Shown here in pieces: positions 35,314 through 48,002 of a stretch of 64,000 nucleotides of DNA. The notes under the pieces were generated by a model that saw only the letters and a list, made by a program, of their open reading frames with translations, was not told the DNA's origin and did not search any database. A program made the translations under genes and the position numbers. Position 1 is the stretch's first letter. Every line of letters starts with the position of its first letter. This stretch comes from Arthrobotrys musiformis (lineage: Eukaryota > Ascomycota > Orbiliomycetes > Orbiliales > Orbiliaceae), in the NCBI GenBank assembly GCA_036971715.1, contig JAVHJL010000002.1, forward strand, positions 3,380,501 through 3,444,500, written 5' to 3'.

Positions 35314-38300
35314 GTTGGATAAACTGTGTTGCCCGAAATCCAATTATAATAAGATCTGATATCCCAATCCCAAGTTTCTGAATATAAAAAAGCGAAAGAT
35401 AGGTCCAAATAGCTGGGAAGATTCTAATCGAGATCGAAAGATTATCTCTTCGAAAAGGAGCCTAGGGATTTCCGAATCACGCTCCAATAATAAAAAAAAT
35501 AGCCAAGGAAACGTTTACTCTTAACGCCTTTCGAAGCTGGTAGTTGTCGCCATTATGTCGTTGATCTTTTTTGGTCTATGCAGTTTTAGGCAGTCGATAG
35601 GATTGGGAAGCTCGTATTTCGATACCGCGGCTCACAACTTTGGAAGGAGAACTGGCGATAGTCTCGAGAGAACAATGAAAATGTATTCACTCCACTAGGA
35701 ATACCCAACATAGGGTTCCGCAGGCGGATCTTTAAAGGATCCCGTAGGTTTCGGTTTGAGCGTATGCAGGCCGGGTCCTTCCTGTGCGCATGGCAGTTAG
35801 CCGTAAACCTTCCCCCCAATTTCGGCCTCGCGAGGTACCATTTCAACATGTGCAGCTGCCCAAATCCGGATCCATGGAAAAAGTGCAGGGGGCGATTGAG
35901 ATTGCTATTCCCTGTATCCCGCGTGGAGGTCCCTTAAAAAGACATGAACAAAATTCCCAATACGATTGCCAGTATTTTTGTGGTGTGGCAGAGAATGTCC
36001 ACCTGTAAACGAGGCCGTGGCACTATATTCCTGGAGCCTGAAGAAATCGGCGAGAAGAGCCATGCTTGTCGAATTATGCAAGTGTGGGGCCATGATGGCA
36101 TACCACACTGATAGATCAAACATAGCGTGGTTCTGTTCCAATGACAGCCACAGGTCCCCACTTGCGGCCAAAAGTCAGCATACTTTGTACCTGTACGAGT
36201 CTGTCGATATCTGCTGACGGATTGCGAGTTTACCTATCTTTCCAACGTGGACTCCTTGCTAGGCCCACACGGTAATAGTTGTAATCAGATAAGAACCGAT
36301 CGAATCGAAACATGCATCGAAACATCATTTGCAGAAGATTGGCTGTCACAGCGCTGTTGCCTGCAGCGACTGTACCGTCGGAGGTCCCAAAGAAGACATA
36401 TATCAGAGGGGCCGAATATCCGGGCTAGCACCAGCTGAACGTTGAAAATGTGAATTTTGCCTCCGAGATTTCGACTGAAAATGCTTTTTCGAGACTACAG
36501 CCCGTTCGAGTAGCTGACAGAGCTAGAGGAGTCCAGCTCGCAGCAGCAACACAGGCCATCTGAATTGGATTGATCCAGTCTCAAGTTAATATCTGAGGTC
36601 AATGATTCAGCTCTTGAGTGGTTTATTATGCCCCTTGGTTGGATTGCAATATCGAGAGTTTCCGAGTTACCGTGCCATGCTCCGACGACTTTTTGAGGAA
36701 TCAGTGCCGAAAACCTCTTTACTAGAACCGTTCACGACTTCTGGCGGAGCAGTCGAAACTGGGAAGCTCATAAATGCTGATTTCCACATCGGTCATAGTG
36801 TTATTTCAGCAACCGAAGGCAACCATGCCCACCAAACCCTGCCCGCCCCAAGCATGGGTCGGGCACTTTTACCATTGGCTCGTCCATCTCACTGTCGATG
36901 TTGACCTTTCTTCAAAAGCTCTACCCGCATCATCGAACTAACTTCATATCATCAAAGACTGAGCTTATCTTTCGCATGAATTAGCTAGGATGGAGAACCC
37001 CGGATTCCGCCAATGGTCTGAATAACGAGTCGCACGCGACAGCACTGAGCAGCTGACAGTTCGTAAGAAAACTATATTTATACTTATCGCGCTATCTCGT
37101 TTTATATTCAAAATGCATCGATGCCCATCTAATTTCCACAGCAAACCTACAGCTCGGGTGCATAAACTATATCCGTTCGAACTCAGTGTCTATCCTCGCT
37201 TCTTCAATGTCTAAGAATTTGAATCATGTCCCAGCATAAGCGATTGATAGGACAGCGGTGCGGCCGAGTTTTTAATGTTTTGTTGAAGCAGCAGCCCCAA
37301 ATTACATAGCATGCAGATCGAGCTGGTCATTTGCGCTGCTTGCCACTGGTAGCCGGGACCGATCCATCGGGCCAAATATCCAATTCCATGGCCAAAGCTG
37401 ACGATTGTTTGACTCCCTACGCTGTGCACCCCGTTATATTTCTAATTTATTCAGGGTCCCCTGTTTCGACTGTGGGCAGCCCTTGGATGGTTTTCGTTTC
37501 TATATGGTACCGACACAGAATCTATGGCTGTATTTCAATGGTATGGATACTTGAACCTACCAATTAGACCAGCTGAGTGCTTGGATCGCTCACAAGTTCC
37601 GTCCAAGATTCTTGGGGACCACTGGGCTGGCGGCTGGCACGAAGGCGACACCATACTGCGCAATCCGTGGCTGCTAGCTGCTCAACTCCAAAGGTTATCA
37701 AAAACCCAATTCATTGTACCCACCCCACGAAAGAAAGAAATTCCTCCGAAACTTCTTTTCTTCCAGAACTCAAACGCTCAGGGCACATCTCGAAAGCCTA
37801 AGTAAATTGATCGCTGATCTCCTATCTTCATACATCCGGGTTCGTCTCGGGGCTGGGGAGCTATCGAAACAGAAGGGATATGAAGCCCCCAATGTTTCCT
37901 GGTTGTGGTCCGAGCCATGTCTCAGAAGCCTAACCAATCCAAGAACTGGACAACCCCACCGTTGAGATGTTTGTACCACATGGCTGCAGAGAACATTCGA
38001 TTCGTGACCTCGCAGCACCCTGCATGGAAGAAACGGGAAAAAAATCACTCTTCGTCGTAGATTCAATTGGTTGGAAACTCGTAAACCAGCCACGAGGGAA
38101 TTATAGCGCTTGTTTATCTCGCGTTGGCTTGCATTTTTTGTGGGAAAATGTATCGAGTCAGAATCGGGGATGCAGAAACATGCAGATCCAAAGAAGTCGG
38201 CTTTAAAGGTCCACAAAATATATTTACAGTGTAGTATATGGTGGCGAGAATTTAAATTTTGAAACCACAATCTTTTGATCTTCTCATGCATGCATGCATG

Positions 38301-38788
38301 CATGCCAGGGAACCTCAAACGTTTCCCACGTGGTGAATGTTCCTGCGGCACCCAGGCATTTGATTAGATTAAGTCAATGTTTCACAGCCCAGATCGTAGT
38401 TCCAAATAAAACCATTTGTTTTTTGTCTCAATAATTTTGTAAAATTTAAAGGTAATAGGAGTTCTGAATATAGCATTGATCTATAGATGTTCTGGAAATA
38501 TAGTATAGTAACTAGGCCAACTCCAAATATAAGGATATAGGATTCCACCCGCCATAAAGGTAATTAACGGCTAATGATCAAAGCTAGAAAACAAAGAAGA
38601 TTACTAAGAAAGAACTAGAAGGAGACCCACACGTAAGCGCCAGCTACCAGACTGGCTCCGAGCGAGAACCCCCAGTTCATATCGTATATATACTTCGTAA
38701 GGTCATTGCTACCGCATTTCATCCGAGCCCAGGCCCATAACATATGCTAGTTCCTGCAACGTGAAGAGAAAGTTAAAAGACGAGGGGC
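35314..38788. other. Gene-poor stretch of about 3.5 kb
   Basis: No frame above 193 aa and none with recognisable content on either strand. No transposase, integrase or reverse-transcriptase motifs seen. It contains a (CATG)5 palindromic run at 38285-38304. It could hold non-coding RNA or decayed sequence, but nothing supports a specific call. Confidence 0.45.
38285..38304. repeat. (CATG)5 self-complementary run
   Basis: Five CATG units in a row; the whole run is palindromic. It lies in the gene-poor stretch about 480 bp downstream of the malic enzyme stop. Confidence 0.9.
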
Positions 38789-41123
38789 TTATTTAGCACC
38801 CCAGAGTCCCTTAGGCGCACCACTACTCCGCATTTGAATTGGCTTGCTCAGATCTGGGTCGTAGCTGTTGGATTGGATCCACTGGTCCATGACGACGTCG
38901 CCCCACTAAGTTTAGCGACATGTGAACGTTAGTAATGCTATTACTTACTGATAAGGGACGTTATTTTTGAGCATTTTATACGCACCTCGCTCCATTCTCG
39001 CCACAAGTTGTCATCTAACTTGCTAACTCCTTCACGACGTGCAGCCTTCATGACTTCTCTAGCTACAGCAACACTGGCGTCACGGACACGCTCAATCCTG
39101 GGGTAGATCAAACCGGCGGCGATTTCTTCTGCATTCAAGCAGTTGGCCAATGCCACAGCGGATGAGTAGACCATCTCATCAGTAATCTTAGTAGCTTTAG
39201 CAAGGATAGCACCCTTGCCGAGACCAGGGAAGATGTAGACATTGTTACCCTGGCCTGGTTGGTAAGTGACGCCACCACCGTTGGTTGGGGTATAAGATGG
39301 GAATGGGGAACCGGAAGCAAAGATAACGGTTCCTTCAGTCCAATCAATAGCTTGTTGGAAGGTACACTCAGCCTTCGACAAGGGGTTGCTAAGAGGGAAG
39401 AGGATAGGTCGACGATTCATGCCACCAGCATCGACAGACACCTTCAAAGCACGGACAACGCTCTCAGTGAAAATACCGAATGTAGCGGCCAAACCGAGAA
39501 GAGCAGTTGGGCGAACATATTCAATAACGTCCTCAAGAGTTTTGAACTGGTGGCCCGCATTGTCTGTTCGGGCGAAGAACTTCTTATGTTCAGCGAGTCG
39601 GTCACCACGGTCCATCGTTACCAAACCCTTGGTATCTACCAAGTAGAACTTGGACTTGGCTTCCATCTCAGAGAGACCTTGGCGAGTGTAGTACTCCATA
39701 ACTTGCTTAGCAACACCCACGCCTGCGGAACCGGCTCCCATAAACACAAGACGTTGGTCCTGAAGTGGGACATTTGAAAGTCGGACGGCGTTCATGTACC
39801 CAGAAAGGATAACGGCACCAGTTCCCTGAACATCATCGTTGAAAGATTTATAATCATGTCGATAACGGTCAAGGTAGTGGAAAGCCTTGTCGGTCTCAAA
39901 GTCTTCGAACTGAATGATCATATCAGGGTAAATAGAAGCGGCAGCAGCCATGAACTCGTCCATGAACTCGAGAGCCTCGGGCTTTGGAACACGTCTCTGG
40001 CGGAGACCCAAGTAGAGAGGATCCCGAAGATTCTCCTCATTTTCTGTTCCAAGATCAAGAACAATGGGAAGGGTTTTCTCAGGTTCAATACCAGCAGCGG
40101 CAACATAAAGGGCAAGCTTTCCGATTGGGATACCAACACCATTAATGCCGAGATCACCAAGACCCAATATTCTAGATCCGTCAGTGACGACGCAAATTTC
40201 TGGATGCGGGTATGGCCAATTTTTTAGGATGGTGGGTAAGCTGGCGCGCTGCTTGATAGAAATATACAAAGCCTCTGGTTTTGTGAAGATAGTGCTATAT
40301 TGCAGGCAAACGTCACCGATTGTTGGGGTATAGACGATAGGCATGAGTTCCTAAAAACCGTGAGTACATCGTTATAACCCAAGCTCGATGTTCAAGGGCC
40401 TTTTCCTCATACCTTTGCGTTATCCATCAAAAGTCTATAGAATAGGTCGATATTTGTGGACTTGATACTGGAGAGATATAGGTACTTGTCGATTCCCGTT
40501 TGCCGACTTCGAATCATCTTCATTGCACGCATGCATTGAATATCTTGGGTTTCCATAACATGCGGCAGAAGACCCGTCAAGTTCAGCTCTTGGCGGTCCT
40601 TCGGGCTTGTTGATGTGCCTATATACCATCTTAGCTTCACGTCGGCGAACTTTTATAGCATTAGAAACTTACCCCTGTTAAGAATAGGTTCTCGCAGCAG
40701 CTGATATCCTTTCTTGTTACCCTCGAGCAAGTTGACAGCAGCAGTAAGCTGCTTAACTTCTACAGGCTTTTCTGGAGCGTATCCTGTAAGGACGTCCAGT
40801 CTAACGGACTGGAGCATCGTATCAATGATGGCCGAATCGACCGGATTCGATAGAGTCTTCATCCTTTGTCTTGCGAGAGAAACTCTTCTCGATCTTCCGC
40901 CTATGCTAGAGTTTCGTGGAGGTGATGTAGGGATTTGAGTTGGAACTTCTGGGATGTTTTGCAAGCTTGCTCCCGCAACAGATGTAGCTGGAGACGAGTC
41001 TGCGGAGAAGATAGTGGCCGCGGAGGGAGTAACAAGGACGGCGGAGCCAGGGGATTCTGCGTAAGCGCCAGAAGAATGAGACTTGTCGAAATATGATGTG
41101 TCTACAGTCGTGGGAGCTGCCAT
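38789..41123 (-). CDS. NAD(P)-malic enzyme
   Basis: Exons (minus) 41123-40673, 40618-40413, 40350-38986, 38905-38789; 712 aa. Catalytic domain: KGYQLLREPILNRG, LTGLLPHVMETQD, LMPIVYTPTIGDVC, VVTDGSRILGLGDLG (the active-site Tyr and substrate Arg regions) and QFEDFETDKAFHYL. The metal-binding EDF and SFNDDVQGTGAV are intact. The Rossmann loop is VFMGAGSAGVGVAK. The last exon restores the C-terminus (WGDVVMDQWIQ to LWGAK). It decarboxylates malate to pyruvate. An unusual Ser/Ala/Pro-rich N-terminal extension of about 120 residues precedes the catalytic part and does not look like a classic presequence; the frame is open to an earlier ATG at 41249 that would add 42 aa. Mitochondrial versus cytosolic location is therefore open. 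Confidence 0.93.
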
Positions 41124-42722
41124 CAGGTTGTCGCTGTGGAGGACGATCGAGATGGTACTTCGGCCGGCCACTGGAGGCAGAGAGATATTTATGTTATACA
41201 CGTTTGTGGTGTAAGATTGGTATGAATCAGGGTCCGTTGATATACGCACTCGAGACGCCCAACCTCCCGGCTGTAGCTACTGTCGGTTCGCTTATCTTTC
41301 CGTGTCTGGAGTTTTCTTGGAGGTACCCGTGTCGACGTTATGGAGCACAAACGTAGCTTTCAACGATGGAGCTTCGATGTCGCCGGTAATGCAAGGGTGG
41401 CTTGCATGTAAATATGGAAAGAGCTTCCAAGAAAAGATGGGGTATATGAATCAAAGAGGGGCACCCGTCTATGGATTCCGAAAAGGTTTATCGATCTAGT
41501 AATATAGATAAAGGTTTATAATGTAGTCTAGCCCAAAGAGAGTAAATGGAACCGATCAACGGATTCCTGCCGACTAAAAGATCGTTAAAGAGGGTTTCGG
41601 GACTGGTTTGCGGTGGCAGCAATTACGAAGCGGTCCAGGTGACGACGCGACGCCAGAATATCAGTTTGGATGAATTAGTGGGAGAAAATAGTTCGGAGGC
41701 CTGCGAGGGGCGGAGTATTTCGACTTTATACCAAACCGACTCTGCTCAAGCTCGATAAAGGGCGAACAGACCCGACCCGTTCTTCAGCTGGACTATTTGC
41801 GCGCGACATCTTGCCTCTGCTTTGCGGGTCCCTGAACTGTTTCTTGGACCTATGAAGCAGTCGAAACACGTGTGGGAAATGTTTCGCCCATACAGCTCTG
41901 TCCCTTCGAAGCCCCCCTCTTTCTCCTTCAAATATCCTTAATGAATCTCGGTGGAGAATCTTTGGGCGGTAAATATCGAGATGTTGTTGGTCAGGGGTAC
42001 AAATTGGGCTTCCGTAGCGAATAAACCCTGCCAGGCCCAGTTTGCTCAAGTCGGAGGTGTGCCTCAGATATGTATGAGGATTTGGCAAGGATAGCCTGAC
42101 CCAAGACCTTCAACCCTAACCGATGAGCGCATTGCGGTGACCCGAACGGCGGAACGAACCCTTCTGTGGTCTAACCGGGAAGAATGACAACCAATGCAGG
42201 TCCGATACCAGCAACATTTTGGCTCCCGAGAGCTGTCATTCTTCCAATGTCTTTTTTTGCCATGAAAGAGCTTGGCCACTTGGCATACAGTCATGAATCA
42301 GAGCCGTCGAACGGTTAACGGGCGGGACCCATCGGCTGGGGTGCATGTTCATGTTCGTGAGGATCTTCAATCTCGGGTCCGGAAAGCCATATTACAAATG
42401 AACCACAGTGACGTTCCACCGCTTCGGGTCTGATATGACGTACAGACCAGAACGTTTCCCCGCGTGCCACCCAAATATACCGTCCCTATACCCACGAGTA
42501 GTTAGTGGTTGTTTCTTTCCGAATCAGTACGTGGGTTCGAGATCTCATACCAAGATCGGATGCTACAGCTTGGAGCTATAAGGCGGCCTTGTTCTCGATC
42601 GCTTGCTGGTCTTGATATCTATAAATTTAACGTTTCGACTGTCCTACACAGCAGCAGCCGTTGACGATTGATTTACCTTCTGCCCCGCTCAAATCACACA
42701 CCCAACACAAATTCGGTGCACA
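41124..42722. other. Divergent promoter region
   Basis: About 1.6 kb between malic enzyme (minus) and the epoxide hydrolase (plus). Short frames only. It ends in the leader of the hydrolase gene. Confidence 0.5.
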
Positions 42723-44722
42723 ATGGACGACATCCGGCCATATAAAATCTCGGTCTCTCAAGAAAAGATTGACCTGGTCAAACAAAAACTTGACCTTGCG
42801 AACTTCCCCGATGGTAAGTAACTACATATTTTTGCCCAACCCTTAGTTTAGGTATATACCCGGGAATCAATCAGAGTCGAGGCTGGTTCATGAATTCAAC
42901 TTTGACTGAAAACACCCAGCCGGCCAACCCTAGTCTCGCGTCCGGACGTCACAACGAGACTAGCCAACCTTAAATATATACTTGTCATTATACATTTATG
43001 CGGTAATATATGACATCTTCGAAGTTTCTCTAACCGACCCATACATAGAATTGGAAAACTCGTCCTGGGACTTGGGGACCCCCCTATCAGAGATCAAACG
43101 CCTGACCGAATACTGGAAGGATGGCTACAACTGGCGAGCAGCCGAAGCTCAGCTTAATGAAATTCCACAGTTCACCACGAAGATAGAAGTAGACGGATTT
43201 GAATCCTTGGAGACGCACTTCGTCCATATCAAGTGCGAAGTACCGGGAGTCAAGGCAATTCCCTTGCTTTTCATTCACGGATGGCCAGGAAGCTTTCTAG
43301 AGAGTTTTAAGTTGATACCACTACTTACAGCGGGCAAAAGTGGCCCGTACTTTGAGTAAGTAATATATCTTATCGGATGGGTATATGTATTACCGCGCGT
43401 ATACCATGAAATATAGTAACAAGAAAATCTAACTGCATAAAAGCATCGTCGCACCTTCTCTAGCAGGTTCGTAATCTAGCGGGAAGCCCCTTATTCAACT
43501 ACCCGAGCGCTTCTAACCATTAATATCAACTGTAGATTTTGGATTCTCCGGTGTCCCTAAGAAAATCGGCTTCGGCCCTTCAAAGGTACCGTCTCAACAA
43601 TGATATTTTACAAAAATACGAAGTCACGGGACTAAACCGCCCCGTTCTTGAGCAGCATGCGGAACTTTACCACAAATTGATGCTGAAACTAGGATATAAT
43701 GAATACGGTATGGTCGCAGGGCGGGCACGAATAAAAACTAGAGTTATATAGAATACTAACGGCTAAACAATACCATAGTAACTCAGGGAGGCGATTGGGG
43801 TATTACTCCCCGGCCACTATTTTAAAAATTGACTAGGTTCACACAAAGGCTTATTAATATTCTCCAAGGTGCTATAATCTCCAAGTTCATAGCCGTCAAG
43901 TACGGCCCCACACACTGCAAATCGAGCCACTTCAACTTCATGTGGTGGGTATCCCCACCAAAAGCCACCAAAAACCCACTTATATGGCTGCAGTACAATC
44001 TCCAGCCCCACAGCGAGCTCGATAAAGAACGTTTGGCACGCAAAAAGTGGTTCTACGACGAAGGATTTGGCTACAATGTCCTCCAACGATCGAAGCCGCA
44101 AACTATCGGATATGCGTTACAGGATAGTCCGGTGGGGCTACTAGCTTGGATCTATGAAAAGATGCATGACTGGAGCGACGGGTATGACGGGTCAAAAGTC
44201 TCGCTTAGTCTTAGATTACGAATAAAAGCTAACGCATGTCAATCCGCGGGTCTGATAGATACAAATGGACAGACGACGAAAGTCAGCATACCCCAGCCCT
44301 CGATTTATCTTGGCTTCCCCCCATTTTCAAAGAATTAAACTTATTCGTACGGTATATTAGTTTTGACCTGGGTCTCCATGTACGCATACTCGAGTTCTGG
44401 CCCGACCGCCTCCGGACGTATTTACTACATGGACCAGCACCGACCCACCGACGAAACCGCTGTGGTATTTGGCCCAATTCAATCCTCGGTTCCGATTGGG
44501 TTTAGCGTTTTCCCACTTGATATCGTCGTTTGGCCTCTCGCTTGGGGTAGGACGGCCGGAAGGGTTGTCTTCGAGAAGGTGCACCCTAGCGGAGGACACT
44601 TCGCTGCCCATGAAAGACCAGATTGGCTTGCTGAAGACTTGAAGACCATGTTTGGGAAGAAAGGCAATGCATATGGCGTTGTTACTGGAAGGAACGGATA
44701 CATAGCTGGAGCAAAGTTGTGA
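42723..44722 (+). CDS. Epoxide hydrolase (EHN type), 9 exons
   Basis: Exons 42723-42813, 43049-43355, 43444-43466, 43536-43585, 43653-43707, 43779-43799, 43893-44190, 44259-44281, 44361-44722; 409 aa. The EHN N-terminal domain (SWDLGTPLSEIKRLTEYWK, YNWRAAEAQLNEIPQFTT) precedes an alpha/beta-hydrolase core. The oxyanion motif is FIHGWPGSF, the nucleophile Asp is in QGGDW, the lid helix carries GLLAWIYEK, and HPSGGHFAAHERP carries the catalytic His. Splicing restores IVAPSLADFGFSG and QHAELYHKLMLKLGYNEYVTQGGDW. Enzymes of this class open epoxides of lipids or xenobiotics. Three exons are only 21-23 nt. The join GGDW|AVKYGPTHCK loses about ten residues usually present after the nucleophile, so either that intron is wrong, the enzyme is atypical, or it is decaying. 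Confidence 0.8.
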
Positions 44723-45125
44723 ATCATGATTTTAGAGAGATCCGGTTTTTGGTTCAACGAGGCAAGTTGCGCAACTATATTCAGATTCTTTAAATTTAAA
44801 CTGACGATTCTGGCTAAGTAATAATATTGTCTAAGTATAGAGAAACTAAAACGCCTTTCCGCAAGTTAAACGTGGAACATATGGGCGCCCCCGCAAATGC
44901 GATTGATAAGGCTCAATCTCTTTAAAAGAGAACACCTGAGAAATAAGAAATAAAAATTTGCCTGTTGAGACCGCTCCAGAAGAAATCCTTAAACCAACTC
45001 ACCATTCCTTCAGAGGCCGCGCAATGTTTATTGCCTATATAAAGGCTTATTGGGTGCCGTAATTCGAATACGTATAACCTAGGGGTTAGTCATGGATTAT
45101 TCAGATGTCATAGTAGGGAAGGTTC
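44723..45125. other. Intergenic between convergent genes
   Basis: AT-rich 3' flanks only. Confidence 0.5.
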
Positions 45126-46121
45126 CTAAATGGGCACTATGTTAGCTCTTCTCGTACCCGAATACTCAGCACAGCTGAAAGCTTCCAATAGGGCTAATAT
45201 ATAATATACATACTCGTCTCTCCATCCCATATCGTAAAAGTTGTGCTTATCGTAGTATCCAGGTGGGAAGTCTTCCGGAGTCGGAGATCTTGGAGCTCGT
45301 GAAATGTCGATGTTATGTTCTCGTCTATACAGTGGGTCCGAGTCCGTCTGAAGCAGTTCCGAAGGGCCGGTTGACGGCTCGCCAGCGGCTGGGAAGGGAA
45401 AAATTTCATCCAGGTTCGGATGAACCTCCACACGTAAGGTGCCATCTGCCTTCTCTAGAAAGACTTGGAACTCGAACTTCTTACCGTAGTGAGCCCGCTT
45501 TCTGAGTGATCTGTGAAGGATTTCTTCCGCTCCCTTGGCGATCCCCTCTAAAAGCTTCCGCACAGTATATCGTGCCATAGTTTCTCCAGAATCCATTTCA
45601 AGGAGCTTTTGGAGGCTAAGGGCGCTGTGGGTGATGTAGTCCACCTGGTTGCCACACTCGTCGAAAATCCAGATAGTAACGTGGAGCGGGAAAAGCCTTG
45701 GGTCAGTAGAGGCTCTCGGGTCCCCCTCTGGATACTTACGGAGGTCCTGATGACTGAATCCAATAGGCAAAGCGGCGAATAGGTCATCATCCAGGAATGG
45801 AGTCGGGTCCATGGTGCTGTCAGGGTTAACATGATAATCTGATGGGCCTTGCTGTAAGAGACAGGATTCGAGAAGTCCAGACGTGGCAGTACATTCGATA
45901 TACCCATCTTTGACAGAGAAGATAGCATGTTTCCCCTTGAAAGGCAAGTAACGACCTTCCCAAGTGTATCTCTCGTCTTTTAGATTTTCGAGAGAAAATG
46001 CACATTTGAAGCCTGGGAAGGCCTTGAGGGCATTGAGTCGGTCTTCAGGAGGCAAGAAGGAGAGGATCTTGGCTCTGACGTCATCGGAGACTTTGCCGAA
46101 GTAGGACTTTTGAGGCTTCAT
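45126..46121 (-). CDS. F-box-like protein, 331 aa
   Basis: Intronless frame from the ATG at 46121 (MKPQKSYFGKV); the frame extends 15 nt further to a GTG. Residues about 11-42 read VSDDVRAKILSFLPPEDRLN followed by ALKAFPGFKCAF, an F-box-like helix set. The rest has mixed alpha/beta character (LHVTIWIFDECGNQVDY, KKFEFQVFLEKADGTLRVEV) and an acidic Pro-rich segment (SRAPRSPTPEDFPPGYYD) but no recognisable adaptor repeat. It probably contributes a Skp1-binding surface; the partner is unknown. The F-box assignment is weaker than for the tandem genes at the right end. Confidence 0.65.
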   Translation of the reverse strand: MKPQKSYFGKVSDDVRAKILSFLPPEDRLNALKAFPGFKCAFSLENLKDERYTWEGRYLPFKGKHAIFSVKDGYIECTATSGLLESCLLQQGPSDYHVNPDSTMDPTPFLDDDLFAALPIGFSHQDLRKYPEGDPRASTDPRLFPLHVTIWIFDECGNQVDYITHSALSLQKLLEMDSGETMARYTVRKLLEGIAKGAEEILHRSLRKRAHYGKKFEFQVFLEKADGTLRVEVHPNLDEIFPFPAAGEPSTGPSELLQTDSDPLYRREHNIDISRAPRSPTPEDFPPGYYDKHNFYDMGWRDEYVYYILALLEAFSCAEYSGTRRANIVPI

Positions 46122-48002
46122 AGCATTCTTACCCACCTTTCCATGGTTTGGCCCAAGGGAACGAAACCTAGATGCCCAGGCTGGCTGATTGAAACTTTGC
46201 GTGCAAGTTATAACATTAGCAAGCAGCCAACTTTTTCTTTTTTAGACACAAGCAACTGTGCATGTTGCTTACCCTCGCTGAGCCATTGCAACGAACAGGG
46301 AGACAAGAGCCCCAGAGTACGAAGCAAATAATTTTCCAATAAAGAACTTTGGGTGCCTAAAAGAGCTACATTTTGTTTTAGCCGGGGGGAACTCGGTTAC
46401 CTGGATGGGTCATCAACACCCATCGGTGCACCCTGGATCATAACGACAAAAGTCAGAAGGATTTGATAGCACATACCTTTAGTTAAACAGCGAGCCGGCC
46501 GTGCTATACGATGTTCGAGCTTGGAGGGAAGTAGAGATAAAGCTTGAGGATGGGAGAGTGCGTGTATGTGAGATGAAACAGTTGGCGAACTATCGTGTTT
46601 GGAGCTTCACGCTGGGATGGGAACGTGACAGTGAGATGAAAGGAAGATAAGTGGAAGGGGGGGCGGCCACCTTTTATAGTCGCGTCTTTCGAGGGGAACA
46701 ATGCAGCAAGAGTGCACCTTTGCGCACGCACTTGTCGAATTCTCGCACCTGGCGTTGGGGTCCGCACGCACTCCGCACGCACGCCCACGAAAATTATAAT
46801 GAAATATTAATGATTTATTGCGCCCAGGTAGCTATGGTTGCCCTCCCGAGTGAAGAGTCTAGACTCCGGACCCCATACTCAGGGCATCATACCAATGGAT
46901 TGGCCGGTCGACGACCCGGTGCCAGATCCATGCGAGGGGGCAACTGGGGTGCTGCCCAGTTAGAAGCTGCCATTGACAAAACGGATCATTAATACGTTCA
47001 AGGAAGCCACCAGCCAGAACTGGGGACTGGGTCAATATGCTGATAAGATTACACGTGCTATTGATAACCTCCGTTCAAGAATGCTAGTTCACAAAGATTC
47101 TGATATTTCCTCGTTGTCCTTGGTGTGTTGTTTTTGTTGGAATAGTAAGACCCTATCCGTTTGAGCCTATCAGCAGCCGATATTTGGGGAAGAAGTCCGA
47201 GAATGGCAGTTGTGTGCAGGGATCCTCAGCGATCTTAGGATCTTTTTTCGTTGTGCCACTTCATTATAATTGCAATTGTACAGTGTGCTGACCTAAGTTG
47301 TCTCGAAGACAAGATTTCTTGTACACGTCTACATGGCTCAGCTATCTACTTAGTGGGTATGCTAATGCCGGATTGATGTGGCTAGAGCTCAAGCGTTGGA
47401 CAGGTGCAACTGGTGTATGGTATATGCCAGGCTCCCGATCCGAGTTTGGTACTTCTAGCCCGTCCAAGGCATATGCAAATACCCCATAAACCCACCTTCC
47501 CAAAGGCTTTCTAGACAAAATCCGAGATTTTATACCGAGAGGGTACCGGGAAATACCTGGTACTCACCTTGATTGCACAGTTTCCCAGTCTCAACCGTAG
47601 CTAGTTTCCCTCTTGGTGCTCCGGGTAGCGTTATAGCCCTATAGGGCAGTCTTTCAAAAATTAACTAACACCCTACCCTTGGGGCATACATGACATTTTT
47701 AAGTCCCTAGCCACCAATACTCCGAAATGCCGGTAGCAGTGCGAAATTGGGAATTTGATATTGAAATCTAGCTTCAAGATGTCATACCTAAACGACTCCG
47801 GTGCAAAGGTTACGAGACATGGAAATCATGATCATGTCAGAATGAAGCAGTCATTCCAAACTAACCGGTATTTATATGATTGAGGCTTTCCTATCTTTAA
47901 ACTTCTCGGCATCCAATCCTTCTCCACTAGCCTTTCATTTCCACGATATCACTTCTAATATTATCCAAGAGAGATACCGATTTGTTACTCCTTCCTTTCA
48001 CA
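46122..48002. other. Intergenic, nothing supported
   Basis: About 1.9 kb between divergent genes. Short frames at 46504-47489 have no recognisable content. The last 100 bp is the leader of the small secreted protein gene. Confidence 0.5.

Noticed and set aside
37770..38351. 193-aa minus-strand frame in the gene-poor gap
   Set aside because: No domain, mixed composition, crosses the CATG repeat; no start context or introns to support it.
39259..39777. 172-aa plus-strand frame
   Set aside because: Antisense shadow of malic enzyme.
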